A DNA stretch of 64,000 nt from Meandrina meandrites (lineage: Eukaryota > Cnidaria > Anthozoa > Scleractinia > Meandrinidae): the NCBI GenBank assembly GCA_963693305.1, contig OY855905.1:16060237-16124236 (forward strand). Reading direction: 5' to 3'. Within the stretch, counting starts at the first letter, position 1. Each line of letters begins with the position of its first letter. Shown here piece after piece: positions 11,974 to 22,627 of the stretch. The notes under the pieces are model-generated. The model worked only from the letters and a program-made list of their open reading frames with translations, ran no database searches and was not told where the DNA came from. The position numbers and the translations under genes are program-made.

Positions 11974-12054
11974 ATACACCAGGCCTTTATTTACAAATAC
12001 TGAAAGCAAAGAAATAGAAGCTTTATTAACAGAGATGCTGAAATGAAAGAAATG

Positions 12055-12230
12055 TTATAGTTGCGTGGGGGGTAATTGTGTGTTTGGAGGCACAACCAGC
12101 AGTTCTTCATGCACAAAGCCGCGCTTGGGCCCGTCATGCAAATAGTAGAGAACGGGCTGATTTGGTTTGGTAAAATATTGTTCAATGCTGTAAACTTTCA
12201 AAGACCAAGTGAACAATCGTGGCAAAATCA
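12055..12230 (-). pseudogene. Possible integrase C-terminal scrap (Polinton)
   Basis: On the minus strand, between the PolB end and the next gene, a short open stretch reads YYLHDGPKRGF then HEELLVVPP before a stop at 12055. It resembles the small C-terminal beta-barrel that follows the catalytic core of Polinton integrases. No catalytic core (DDE) is present upstream; the region beyond about 12230 is taken over by the oppositely oriented next gene. It is probably a deletion remnant. The call rests on a short pattern only. Confidence 0.35.
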
Positions 12231-13028
12231 TTGCGAAAGGACCCAAAGGTGGAGACAAAAAATCACTTCTTGCTTCTTTCATAAATAGATTTAAAAAAAA
12301 CACTTGGCTTGCAAAGAGACGACTTCTTGGACAAACAGAAAAATGAAAAGGGAAAATTGGGAAAATATATTGCCGATCAACAAAAAATTTCAAAAGATAC
12401 CTCTGAAGACAGTTCAGAAAGAGCTTTGGCGGAGTGAAACATAAAAAAGGCAAAAGAAGAAATAGGGAAAATTGATAATCGAATAAATGTTGTTGAAAAT
12501 CAGATACTTGGACAAGAAACAAGAATTCCAGAGGCACCCACTTTACAAGAATTCCAACAACATGAAGCAGAAAGGCAAGAAAGGGAAGAAGAAATACGAC
12601 AAGAAAGACAAGAACAAGACGATATTGCAAACGACAAAAACAGGCCACAAGCTGAAAGACAACAAGCTCGTGAAAGAGTTGATGTTTTCAATCAAGAAAT
12701 AAATGAAATAGAGAATGAAAGAGAAGAAGAGATCGAAAGGTTGTCCTTAACAGACAAATTAAGAGAAAAGGTTAAAGAGATTTTCAAAAAATATGGCTTC
12801 ACCGTCACAGCAGTTTTGCTTGCCGTTGGCACGACTATTGGCGTCATTCTGAGCTCTCTCTCAAACGGGCTTAAGGCTGTTGCGAATGATGTCAGCAATG
12901 GCCTTCAAACGCTTCGCAAAAAAATAGCAGGCATTCTGCCAGGCCTCCTTGGTGCAATTGTCAGCTTTCTGTTGATTGCCGGTGTGGCTGTCCTTCTCTT
13001 CGAGCGGGTTAGAAAACGGCACAACTAA
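12200..13028 (+). pseudogene. Polinton accessory coiled-coil membrane protein
   Basis: Only the last part is open (12741-13028). It is preceded by GRGKIIAKGPKGG-like and charged, Glu/Arg/Gln-rich coiled-coil coding potential with several frame breaks between 12200 and 12740. The open part starts with an amphipathic segment (LREKVKEIFKKYGF), then a hydrophobic stretch VTAVLLAVGTTIGVILSSL, a Gly-rich linker, a second hydrophobic stretch IVSFLLIAGVAVLLF, and a basic end RVRKRHN. I recognise the pattern as a recurrent companion in cnidarian Polintons. Its function is unknown; a role at a membrane or in the particle would be a guess. Confidence 0.6.
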
Positions 13029-13157
13029 ATGCAAAGCTCCCAACCCCAGACCAGCTATGAGCCAGATTTTGTTTGTTTCATGCGCTGTGGGCTGCAAAGG
13101 AACGTTTCTTGCCTGCACAGGTGCGCTTTTGTCTGGCTATGCAGGAACACCCGGTGC

Positions 13158-14623
13158 TTAGTTAGAAGGGTGGTTTGTTGGCCGGTTAATTTTCGGTGGT
13201 CCTCCTTCCATGTGGGCAACGCCCACTTTTTTTGTGCTCGTATTCACTTCGTCGTTAACCTTGAGCTTCATACCTGGTGTCGCTTGTTTGAGCTGGTTGT
13301 TGTAACCAGTTGTACTTTCCGTATTTATCACCATCCAGGCAGGCATCAGCCAGGCCCCCGGGCACATGGCAAGGTTAAGCCTCACCTTTGCCTCGTTGAC
13401 AGCAAGTTGGTATCTTTGAACAGACTTTGCCAGATCCGGTTGCCTTATTGAGTCTTCCACTAGCACAAGGAACTCACTTTGCGCTTCCTTTACGCGTCCT
13501 CCTGAGCCCAGAATGCTGCTTCTAACAATTACCTGTGAACCCAAAACACAGTAAACGAACACCTCTATTGACTGGTTTATTCACACCAAACCCGGCTGGG
13601 TCAGACCTTCTGCTACATTAGGACAAAACCAGTCTGCCTGTGCGTAGGCAGCGTCATCCGGCTCAACATAATTAATCAAGTTACCTTTTGACCCTGAACC
13701 GCCTTCGTCAGAAAATGTTCTGAAACCAGGGTAACTGGCTGACGTTTTATCTGGTCCAACGTTTGTGACATAGATGTAAATGCTTCCCAGGCCGTGGTTT
13801 GCGCCTCTTGTGAAACGAAAATCGCTTAATGGGTCGACTCCGAATTCAGCACATAAATTATTCTCTTGTGTGAAGCGATGTCGTACTTGTTGTTAAACTG
13901 GCTGAAAGTAGGGTCGCCAGGCAAAGCGCTTATGCTTTGTATTCCTCCCATCAGAAACAATATTCGCCTGACAGTAAAATATGTATGAAACTTGTACAGA
14001 GCTCGCACATTAAGTGGCAAAGGGAGAGCAGAGTTGTCATCGAAAATTTTGCGACTGATTCCACATCCAGTTGTTGCACACCAGACAGCGAAGTTCAGCT
14101 GTTGTGGCCAGTATTTCATATTTGGGCCGGCTAGCCATGTTTTGGACTCTTTCCCTGAATGGTGGGTGAGTATGGTTTTTTGAAATATCTCTCTGAACTT
14201 TGTTGTGAAATACTGGTCCGGTGTTACGTAAATATTCAGTTGGTCGTTAAATATTTTTTTCAAACTCAGTGCGGCATCGTGAAAGCCAACAGCAGGAATG
14301 GGCAAAGAGTCTCCTATTAAACCACTTGGTGTAAGCTGTTGTGGAAACCCTTCTGATGATTGGTCAACAACCAGCACACTTTTCATTTCCGGGCTCCAAT
14401 ATTTGCTGTCTGAATCAAAAACGTTTATCAAATGGCCTGGCCCTGCTTTGAAATAAATATATGCAGTTGCTGAATGTTTGTTTGCCAACTCGGTCTGTGC
14501 TTCAAATTTTGTTCGGTTAGCGTTTGGATATTTTGCAAGAAAAGGTTTCCAAGCCTTCTGTTCTGCTACTTTGGCAATTTTGTCAGCTTCTGGTGTTTGT
14601 ATCCATTTAAGAAGAGCAGCCAT
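13158..14623 (-). pseudogene. Polinton capsid-type protein (major capsid candidate)
   Basis: Reading leftwards from the ATG at 14623, the protein starts MAALLKWIQTPEADK and contains HLINVFDSDSKYWSP, LAGPNMKYWPQQLNFAVW and RRILFLMGGIQSISALPG. After a frameshift near 13850 it continues through ANHGLGSIYIYVTNVGP, passes an in-frame TGA near 13590, and resumes with SQVIVRSSILGSGG down to GGPPKINRP at the end. About 490 residues survive. I recognise this as a conserved large protein of cnidarian Polintons. Its size, and its divergent pairing 38 bp from the next capsid-type gene, suggest a major capsid protein, but I see no decisive fold motif. It is inactive as it stands. Confidence 0.6.
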
Positions 14624-14661
14624 CTTCTATATTTTAAACAAAATATTTTTCTAATTATAAA

Positions 14662-15338
14662 ATGGTTGTTGTCACGGTAACTACCTCAAGAAATCCACAC
14701 ACGGTATATTTTGACCAGCCAATTCCAAACCCAAGCTATATCAGGCTGCTTTCATGCTCCCTCTACAATTCATGGTTTAACTTAAAGGAAGGTGGTAAAA
14801 TCTTCTACACTGACGAAAAAAACATTAAAAAATCTGAATCCCTTTTGCCAGGTAATAACATGATTGAAGAAATGGCAAAAACAATTGAAAATGCTTTAAA
14901 AAAATATGGTGACATATTAAGAACACAAATCAACACTCCTGTTGGTCTGATGTATGTTGAAAAAGTGAATCCAAATGAAAAAATAAAGTTCGATAAAAAC
15001 TTGTCCGAACTGCTTGACATTGGTCAAGATTTACCATGGATAAGATTTAAAAATTTTGTCAAACATATGAAGTCACCCACGACTTATTTCATACATTGTG
15101 ATTTAGTTGACAAAGAACAGAATCTGTTAAATGGAAAACCGTATACTGTTTCACAAACTTTTGACATAAAAGGAAAGCCATATGAAAAAGTTTTTTTCAA
15201 AGTGGCTCAGAACATGTCTTACGCGACATTTCTGCTGATAAGCATATCACAAATATGACACTTTCAGTGAGAGATAAAAATAATAATCTCTTTGACTTCA
15301 ATCAGGAACCTCTCCAGTTTCAAATCAAGATAAATTAA
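14662..15338 (+). pseudogene. Polinton minor capsid (penton-like) protein candidate
   Basis: The start is MVVVTVTTSRNPHTVYFDQP, followed by PSYIRLLSCSLYNSWFNL, a pattern typical of small Polinton and virus-like penton proteins. The frame runs to 15258. A one-base slip near 15228 is needed to reach the conserved end NNLFDFNQEPLQFQIKIN and the TAA at 15336-15338. At about 225 residues it fits a single jelly-roll minor capsid protein. Its start lies 38 bp from the oppositely oriented large capsid-type gene, so the two probably share a promoter region (14624-14661, AT-rich). The single indel makes it probably non-functional. Confidence 0.65.
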
Positions 15339-15817
15339 ACAAAATTTTTTTTTGGAAATATACCCATGTCTTTGGCCAACGTATTACCGAGCGCCCCTCC
15401 GGGTATTGAAAAGTGGCACTCCACAACAGTTCAACAATCAAGACAATTCTATCCAAGTTTGCCAGCCCAACCCGACAACTTTCGCTCTCAAAAAATAAAT
15501 GAAATTGCGACAACACTGAACCTCAAAGTTGAGCATTACAGGCTCATTGCAAAAAAGTACAAACTGCCATTAATTGGACTGCATCTGGAGCAGGGTTTTT
15601 GTCAACACTCTTCTCATCTGCGGGCCTTGGATCAGTGCTGACGGGAATCGGCCTTACAACGTCAGTTCCTTTGGGGGGTATTGCTTGGGTGTTTGCCCTG
15701 TCTTCAGCCGCAATGGTTGGTGCAAGCAAAAAAATCGAAAGCAAGATTTCTAAACATCAAGAAACTGTGACTCTTGCCATTGCAAAACGCGACACAGTTG
15801 AACGGCTGATGTCGCAT

Positions 15818-16225
15818 CATCCTCGGAGACCCAGGGGCAGTTAGTGGGGGCGAGGGAAAGTCGTAACGGGCGAAAAAAAATTTCGGCGAAGAAAAGTAAA
15901 GTACGAAACGAGGAGCCCCTGGGGACACAGTCTTACCGGACCAGTTCCAAACGGTCGGAGTCGTTCTTGCTTCTGATTGGTGCCACAAAACCTTTGTTTT
16001 TTTGTGCCCAATCAGAGAGCAGCAAGACCAGGAGTCGTTTCGTGTGTTCTTACACGGACTGATGCAAGAAGGCCAGTTGCTCGCCATGTTTGTTTTTGCT
16101 CGAGGAGAAAAATTCTAATCACAGGACAAGATGCAAGGCAAATCGTGCGGCATATCCACAAAAAGCTTCACCGGAAATACGCTGGATCTTCGCAGGTATT
16201 GTAAGAGTCGTGTAGGTTGCGAGTT
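15818..16225. repeat. Left TIR of the 3.36-kb Mutator-like element
   Basis: The sequence is nearly identical to the reverse complement of 18765-19172. It is GC-rich near the tip and contains a long A-run (GGGCGAAAAAAAATTTCGGC). Confidence 0.92.
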
Positions 16226-17760
16226 ACCTGCATCATTCGTTTTAATGCAGTTAATGCACTCGCTGATCCACTGATTTCGAGTGGCTTTTGTTTGGACGAA
16301 TTAAATAAATCGAAATTTCTGACTGAAACTTTTCTTTTGGAGTTGTTTACAATGAGTAATATTAATCTAAAAGAAAATGTTCCTGACCGTCGAGTCGGAT
16401 CGTGTGCTTTTGTTAACATAAAGAGAAAAAGAAACTTCATGTTGAGTAGCGTATAATTTAATATTTTAAGGCTTGGAATTTGACTCGTGGAACACAACTC
16501 AAAGGTGATATTTACTGCTGTTTCTTTTTGTTTAAATCCTGTAGTATTTCATGAACCTGTCTGAAATGTAGTACCCTTTACACCAAAACCAATCAGTAAT
16601 GTTGAATACATTTGTATTAAAAATTAATGTCCTGTACCACTCTTTTGCTTGTTTTGCCTTATGCATCAAATACTGTAGACTTTAGTGTACACCAAATCAT
16701 TGGATTGTGTTTTTTTGGTCACTCTGCAGCTTACTGGTTACTCCAACTTGGATGCTATGTGCTGCCCACAACCTCCAAGCTCATTTTATGTGAAATAAAA
16801 GATATCTTAACTGCAGATTTTTTGATACAATAAATCAGCTTTGTGTTCCTGTAGAAAAAGGCAAATAACAAATATACATGGGCACATTCTTACCTCAAAT
16901 GCTGCTGTCAATGTGTAATGACAGCCCTGCTTGCTATTAAGTCCTCATAAAATAGTAAGTTTATATGCTTTGCTGCATGCTCCTGTAACACATATACCTG
17001 ATTACTGTCAATTAATTACCCCAGTAAAACCATCATGAGGAATATATTGCCTGTAAATTTGCACAGCCTGGGGGTAGGGTTTAAGACTACTTCAGCTGTT
17101 ATTCTGACAGCATAAACATTCAAAGGTTTAAATCGGGCACTGATCAATCACTCTTGCTTGGAGTTGGACAAAGGATACAGAAAAATTGTAAGACAAAGAA
17201 GTTTTTATTACACTGTAAAATGCACTTCCCTAGATGTCAAGAAATTAAATACTCTAAGCTGATGAAAGAGTTGGAAAGGGAGGCACCTACCCTATAAAAG
17301 GTTCTAAGGGTAATTGTAATGCTATCAGCTGGTGCCACACTGTTAAAGGCAAGAAATACGCAACACCTCATTGGACCTCCTCTTTTTCTTGGCGGAGCAC
17401 AAAAAAAGGTTTGTAGTTTACTTGCTTCATGAATGCAGTTGAAAAAAAAATCATAGCATCAATTCTAGCAGTATACAAGATATTTGTCACAGGGACCTAC
17501 AGTGAAGGTTAGTGGTTGAGCTTCCTCATGTCTCTTATAGATCAATCAACTGTTGAGACCATCCTCCACCTCCTTACTACTGTACTCTTCATTTAGACTC
17601 ACTCCTACTCCCTGGGATGCTTTTTTCTCTCTCCCCAAGCCTGATCTCCTAAATTTGAATTTGACATGGCACTCGCCCAATCAAAAAGAAAAAGCGATCG
17701 TTCGCTGAAGTACACCTCCATTGCAGGCTATTATTGATATGTTTGGTATAAAAAAACTGG

Positions 17761-18060
17761 GAGGCGTGGTGGCCTAATGGTTAGTTTGCTGGACTCCAGA
17801 TCGGGTGGTCTGGGTTTGTGCCCTGACTGGGATCATTATGTTGTGTTCTTGGGCAAGATACTTTACTCTCATAGTGCCTCTCTCCACCCAGGTGTACAAA
17901 TGGGTAACAGCAAATTTACTGCTGGGGGTAACCCTGTGCTGGACAAGCATCCCACCTAGGGGGGAGTAGAAATACTCCTTGTCGCTTCATGATACGGAAA
18001 CCATGATAAGCTCCAGCCTGATGGGCCACTAGGCTCATGTGCAGACTTATAAGCATACAT
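17761..18060 (+). repeat. tRNA-derived SINE, long form
   Basis: The head has a tRNA-like A-box (TGGCCTAATGGTTAG near 17769) and a degenerate B-box region near 17810-17822. The body carries TTGGGCAAGATACTTTACTC and CCACCCAGGTGTACAAATGG, blocks I recall from conserved eumetazoan SINEs. The tail has GATAAGCTCCAGCCTGATGG. A shorter relative lacking the middle block lies at 42090-42310 on the minus strand. Confidence 0.75.
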
Positions 18061-18764
18061 GTAAACACGAATGACCACTTCATTTTAATATATAGTATCA
18101 CAGCCTGCACCTCTGATTGGTATTATCAAAATAAAGATAGCAATTTTAAGATCAATTCTGAATACTTATTGTCAATCAATCAATTTACTTCATTGTATAC
18201 TTTTACAGTGGCTAATACTTGTTTTTAGTTATACAGTTATACAACTACATTCTAAAAAAACAGTCAGTTACATCGATGAGGAGGCCCTTGAAACCTCAGA
18301 CATTGGAACATTTAAGTAGACTGAGCTGTGTGATGGAATAATTATAATATTATTCTTTTCTTGCAGTGCAAATTTCATATAAGAATTACTTGCACGTTAC
18401 AAAATAAACTTACAATCACAGTACTGGTGATATCATACAAAAGTATAAAATTAAAAACGAAATTATGTACACTTCCATATGTACTCAGTATGCCAAGGGA
18501 AAAAATGTATTAAAACTTGGGTGAATTGCATCATGAAATTCACTCGACGAAATACTAAAATTTCTTAGCCATGTTGACCGAAGACTCGTGCTGGATAGCG
18601 TTAGCTGGAGAGTGTTTTTGGTGTGCAGAGAAGATCGTGCTGCATGTGTACGCGAAGCTTCCAGTTGCTTGACACACCTGCCTGGCCTGTGCGATGAAAA
18701 CTTTAATACTCAGGACTGGCAAATTTATAGTCTCTCGATATCAGTGAATCGGTGAGTGTTTTAA

Positions 18765-19172
18765 AACTCGCAATCTACGCGACTCTTACAATACCTGCGA
18801 AGATCCAGCGTATTTCCGGTGAAGCTTTCTGTGGGTATGCCGCACGATTTGCCTTGCATCTTGTCCTGTGATTAGAATTTTTCTCCTCGAGCAAAAACAA
18901 ACATGGCGAGCAACTGGCCTTCTTGTATCAGTCCGTGTAAGAACACACGAAACGACTCCTGGTCTTGCTGCTCTCTGATTGGGCACAAAAAAACAAAGGT
19001 TTTGTGGCACCAATCAGAAGCCAGAACGACTCCGACCGTTTGGAACTGGTCCGGTAAGACTGTGTCCCCAGGGGCTCCTCGTTTCGTACTTTACTTTTCT
19101 TCGCCGAAATTTTTTTTCGCCCGTTACGACTTTCCCTCGCCCCCACTAACTGCCCCTGGGTCTCCGAGGATG
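18765..19172. repeat. Right TIR of the 3.36-kb Mutator-like element
   Basis: This is the mirror copy of 15818-16225. The inner end of similarity lies at AACTCGCAATCTACGCGACT, against GAGTCGTGTAGGTTGCGAGTT on the left. Confidence 0.92.
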
Positions 19173-19409
19173 ATGTCGCATGAGCTCAAAGACCAGAAGG
19201 TCTCGGACACTGAGTTCAATATTATCCTCAACGAATTAGCCAGATATAAGGCACTCAAACATGCTGTTCATTCAAAGGTAACAAGAAAGTCCAGCAAAAG
19301 ACAAACCGATCCCCAGCCAGACCTCGAAAAAATCAGAAAAGAAATTCGCAACGAGGTGTGTGAAGAGTTTAGAAAAAAACTTAAGGCATCCAGCACAAAT
19401 TTGAACTAA

Positions 19410-20522
19410 ATTTTGAGCAAAGAAAAACCCACAAAATCCTCTCTAACAGAGAAAACAGATGAATGTGTTACAGCGCGTTACCTTCACGCGTGACGTTGTG
19501 TGACTGTGTTACGTTACAGTCACACGTGACATTGCGTGACAGGTCACAGGAAAGGGCAAAACCCAAGTCGGGCAGTGCTCGTTGGCTGTTCTTGCCTAGG
19601 GTCGGCTAGGACTTTTTGCACCACTGACAAGGCGGCTGTCATTTCCCATTTTACCTCTGGTAACGAGGTTTGAAATCCCGGAGGATTTCTGAGCACCCCC
19701 CTCTTACCAGTAGGGCCGAGGTGGGCTCATCCCGAGGGTACTCTCCCACTGGAAGGAGTTCCCCTATACCCCATAATACACCGTGGCACAAGCCCTCAAA
19801 CAGGATTCAAATGGTGGCCAACCATTACCTCCCTAAGGCTTCACCAGTCAGTGAACTAACAACTTAATAGGCACGATCACTATTTATATTGATCAATTTG
19901 CCCCTCTTTTTCTTGTGGTGTCCTTTTCTCTGTCCTTCACCTAAATTTTGCAATAATTGAGCACCTACGCATGCGCTTTTGGGCAGCCGGATGATGTCAG
20001 CATAATTAGAGACTTGGTAAAGATTGGTAAATGGAATATAGCCAAGAGGTTCTGAAGTCCAAAATGTTTGTGCTTTCCATGCGATTTGCTTTATTTTAAC
20101 CGAACTGTCTACACCCGTTTGGCAGAATGAGGTCAGACGGATAACATATCAAGTCGTTGAAGCCATGCGAGAAGCAGAGGAAATTAAGCAGACTTGATTG
20201 AGTCCGTTGTTCAGGAAAGTTTGATCAATCAATCGATAGAACTTCTGTGATCAAATCCTGTTATTTCTTGATTTGTTCTCTTCGCTTCACTTCGCCAGGT
20301 TCTGTGGGGGCATAAAAACTTACCATGCGTTAACTTTGTGTATTTGTTTTGTAATATCTGTTCTGTTCGGTTTTTTTTGGCCCAAACACTAAAATCGCGA
20401 GCCAACCCGCCTTGTTTGTTTTGTACTGCTTATCCAAGAGGCCTTGGAGATAGAAATATTCGTTTCCTGTCTCTTTCTGAGAAGAATGTCCATGCAACGG
20501 TTGCGCTTTACAGAAACCTCGA
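19410..20522. other. Polinton interior without a recognisable gene
   Basis: After the split gene there is a cluster of CGTGAC/GTCACG words (19480-19550), then mixed sequence with short open stretches I cannot assign. Missing Polinton genes (integrase, ATPase, protease) would be expected in such space, but none is recognisable. Confidence 0.5.
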
Positions 20523-20915
20523 CTAGTAGAATTTCTTAAAGATTTCGTCGTAGTCGTTTTCATCAAACACAGGATAGCCGAGATAGTGTTTGACTCCACT
20601 GTTGTTACACATATTACAGAGCCCACTCTTCCAGCAATCGTCACATTTATAGCAAAACAAGACCTTTATGATTTGTTCAATAGCCTCATGCACCTCGTCC
20701 CAGCCCAGAGCCACTCGCTGCCTCAGTTTTAATGTAAGATGCAGTTTTGGTATTTGCTCGTGCACCTTGTCCCATCCCAAAGCCGCTCTCTGCCTAAGTT
20801 TTATGGCAAGGTAGTGTTTAAAAATTATCTTTCGAAGCTCTGGAGGGATGTTTTGAATGGCCTCGGTAACTGTTGGTGCGTTTGTTTGAAGAACATCGGA
20901 CGAAGCGGCTGCCAT
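20523..20915 (-). CDS. Small Cys-rich Polinton protein
   Basis: The frame is intact at 130 residues and starts at ATG 20915-20913, inside the right TIR, with TATATAC just upstream. It begins MAAASSDVLQTNAPTVTEAI and includes an imperfect internal duplication of about 30 residues (IKLRQRAALGWDKVHEQI, then LKLRQRVALGWDEVHEAI). It ends with a Cys-rich segment (FCYKCDDC, then LCNMCNN) resembling a zinc knuckle, followed by HYLGYPVFDENDYDEIF. I recognise it as a recurrent small Polinton-encoded protein of unknown function. It is one of the few undamaged reading frames in this element. Confidence 0.65.
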   Translation of the reverse strand: MAAASSDVLQTNAPTVTEAIQNIPPELRKIIFKHYLAIKLRQRAALGWDKVHEQIPKLHLTLKLRQRVALGWDEVHEAIEQIIKVLFCYKCDDCWKSGLCNMCNNSGVKHYLGYPVFDENDYDEIFKKFY

Positions 20916-21142
20916 CTCGGCGTATATACTTGTGCAGATAATTCTTCAATTGGAAAATAATTCTGGCGCACTTCTGTATATAGCCAGTGCAGACATTTCT
21001 TCAATAAAAATATTTTCTTGTCACAACCGCTCACTCGATAGGCTTGGGATGCTTTCTTGGTGTTGCGGATCACCAAATGACGTCATCTTATCATCCCACT
21101 GTCTCTTATAGTTATCACTAATCATTACAAAATCACTACTTT

Positions 21143-21490
21143 TATGTGGTGACAGTTTTTGACTTAAGTATTTGAGTCGTCATATAGACAAACCGACAGA
21201 CCAACAAACCGACAAAATTTGTCAGTCAATTTGTTGGTACCGACAAACCGACAGTTTTTGACTTAATTATTTGAGTCTTCATAAAGGCGAACCGACAGAC
21301 CGACAAAATTTGTCGGTCAATTTGTCAGTACCGACAAACCGACAGTTTTTGACTTAATTATTTAAGTCTTCATATAGGCGAACCGACAGACAGAAAAACC
21401 AACAAAATCTGTCAGTCAATTTGTCGGTACCGACAAACCGACAGTTTTTGACGAAATTATTTGAGTCTTCATATAGGCGAACTGACAGCT
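21143..21490. repeat. Left satellite array, unit about 90-106 bp
   Basis: Units begin at GACAGTTTTTGAC near 21143, 21249, 21340 and 21440. Each contains TTGAGTCTTCATA, GCGAACCGACAGACCGACA and GTCAATTTGTCGGTACCGAC, the last two being internally palindromic. Confidence 0.85.
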
Positions 21491-21839
21491 AGCCAACAAT
21501 CAAATCAAAACTCGAGATTTCAATCGAGTCGCCGTTTGAACATTGAAATATTCACTTCAAGAATGGTATACTGAAGCAAAGAATGAAATCAATTTTCTGT
21601 TAATGAATTCATTAATTCACCCTTGATAGGAACGCTTGAGCTGTTTTGACTGTAAATTATATTATAATCTTTGCAATAATCCTAAGAAATGTTGTGTGCC
21701 TTTTCGTTAATGAATTGAAGCCGAAAATGTTTGCTCACACACAAACAATTTCTCTTTAGTAACAGTACGTCTGCGAAAAGTAGTAGTCCGTCGGTTTGTG
21801 TGTACAATGACCATCCCTGTATACGATGACTAAAATAAT

Positions 21840-22310
21840 GAATTCAAAAACGGTTGGTTTGTCGGTACCAATTAACCGACAGATTTTGTCGGTTTGTCGA
21901 TCTGTCGGTTCGCTAATGTGAAGAGTCACAATTAGGTCAAAAATGTCGGTTTGTCGGTACTGACAAATTGACCGACAGATGTTGTCGGTTTGTCGGTCTG
22001 TCGGTTCGCCTATATGAAGACTCAAATAATTTAGTCAAAAACTGTCGGTTTGTCGGTACCGACAAATTGACCGACAGATTTTGTTGGTTTTTTGGTCTGT
22101 CGGTTCGCCTTTATGAAGACTTAAATAATTAAGTCAAAAACTGTCGGTTTGTCGGTACCGACAAATTGACCGACAGATTTTGTCGGTCTGTCTGTTTGCC
22201 TTTATGAAGACTCAATTAAGTCAAAAACTGTCGGTAATTGATCAACAAATTTTGTCGGTCTGACGGTTCGCCTTTATGAAGACTCAAATACTTAAGTCAA
22301 AAACTGTCAC
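21840..22310. repeat. Right satellite array, inverted relative to the left array
   Basis: The same units run in reverse complement (GTCAAAAACTGTCGGTTTGT and TCTGTCGGTTCGCCTTTATG), giving four to five copies with some truncated. Confidence 0.85.
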
Positions 22311-22340
22311 CACTTAAAAGTGGTGATTTTGTAACGATTA

Positions 22341-22627
22341 CCTTATTATAGGAAATTAACGCGAATTTGGAAAATTTGCGTTAATTTAAGTCGCTTTAAT
22401 TTTTGTGAGCGTTAATTTCCGCGCCCTTAATTTAGTGGAGCGTTAATTTACAAGTTCCGTTTTTTTTTTGTATGGTCGCGTTAATTTTCTTCATTTTGAA
22501 ATTTTAGCACCTTTTTCGCATTAATTTCCTTTATTGGAAAGTAATTTTTCCTTCACTTCGTGTCAATTTAAGTTGCGTTAATTTTCAATACCTTAATTAA
22601 CAAGAGTGTTAATTTCCTATAATAAGG
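22341..22627. mobile_element. 287-bp MITE, TA target duplication
   Basis: The TIRs are CCTTATTATAGGAAATTAAC and its complement ending at 22627, flanked by TA at 22339-22340 and 22628-22629. The interior repeats GCGTTAATTT-like words. Removing it restores the inverted-repeat arm of the host element (GTAACGAT TA GTGATAAC). TA duplication suggests a Tc1/mariner-type source. Confidence 0.88.

Larger units (their letters stand above)
15818..19172. mobile_element. Mutator-like non-autonomous transposon with 408-bp TIRs
   Basis: The ends begin CATCCTCGGAGACCCAGGGG and are flanked by the 9-bp duplication ATGTCGCAT (15809-15817 and 19173-19181). A 9-bp duplication with long TIRs is the hallmark of MULEs. 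The two TIRs (15818-16225 and 18765-19172) have equal length and differ at only a handful of sites, so this is one of the youngest insertions in the window. The 2.5-kb interior has no transposase-like ORF; it contains a tRNA-derived SINE at 17761-18060. Confidence 0.92.
15366..19409 (+). pseudogene. Polinton hydrophobic accessory protein split by a transposon
   Basis: The N-terminal part (15366 to about 15560) reads MSLANVLPSAPPGIEKWHST. After a frameshift near 15570, a Gly/Ala-rich hydrophobic core follows (GLGSVLTGIGLTTSVPLGGI, then WVFALSSAAM). A charged segment (IESKISKHQETVTLA) leads to ERLMSH at 15817, where the 3355-bp element is inserted. The C-terminal part resumes at 19182 with ELKDQKVSDTEFNIILNE and a basic coiled coil, ending at the TAA 19407-19409. 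Excising the insert with one copy of its 9-bp duplication restores the frame. This is a recurrent Polinton gene of unknown function; the hydrophobic core suggests membrane association. Confidence 0.7.

Noticed and set aside
12055..12648. Long minus-strand open stretch taken as a full gene
   Set aside because: Only the first 50 or so residues from the left look like protein; the rest is the antisense of a charged coiled-coil region.
13158..15338. Endogenised animal virus as the source of the capsid-type genes
   Set aside because: They lie inside Polinton TIRs with PolB and typical Polinton companions, so an integrated independent virus is not needed.
17761..17835. tRNA gene
   Set aside because: A and B box-like words are present, but the segment does not form a full cloverleaf and continues into a SINE body shared with another copy.
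21143..22310. Regularly spaced repeats that superficially resemble a CRISPR array
   Set aside because: Units are about 90-106 bp, partly palindromic and mirrored in two opposite arrays inside a TIR element, in a spliced animal genome. There are no unique spacers of constant size.
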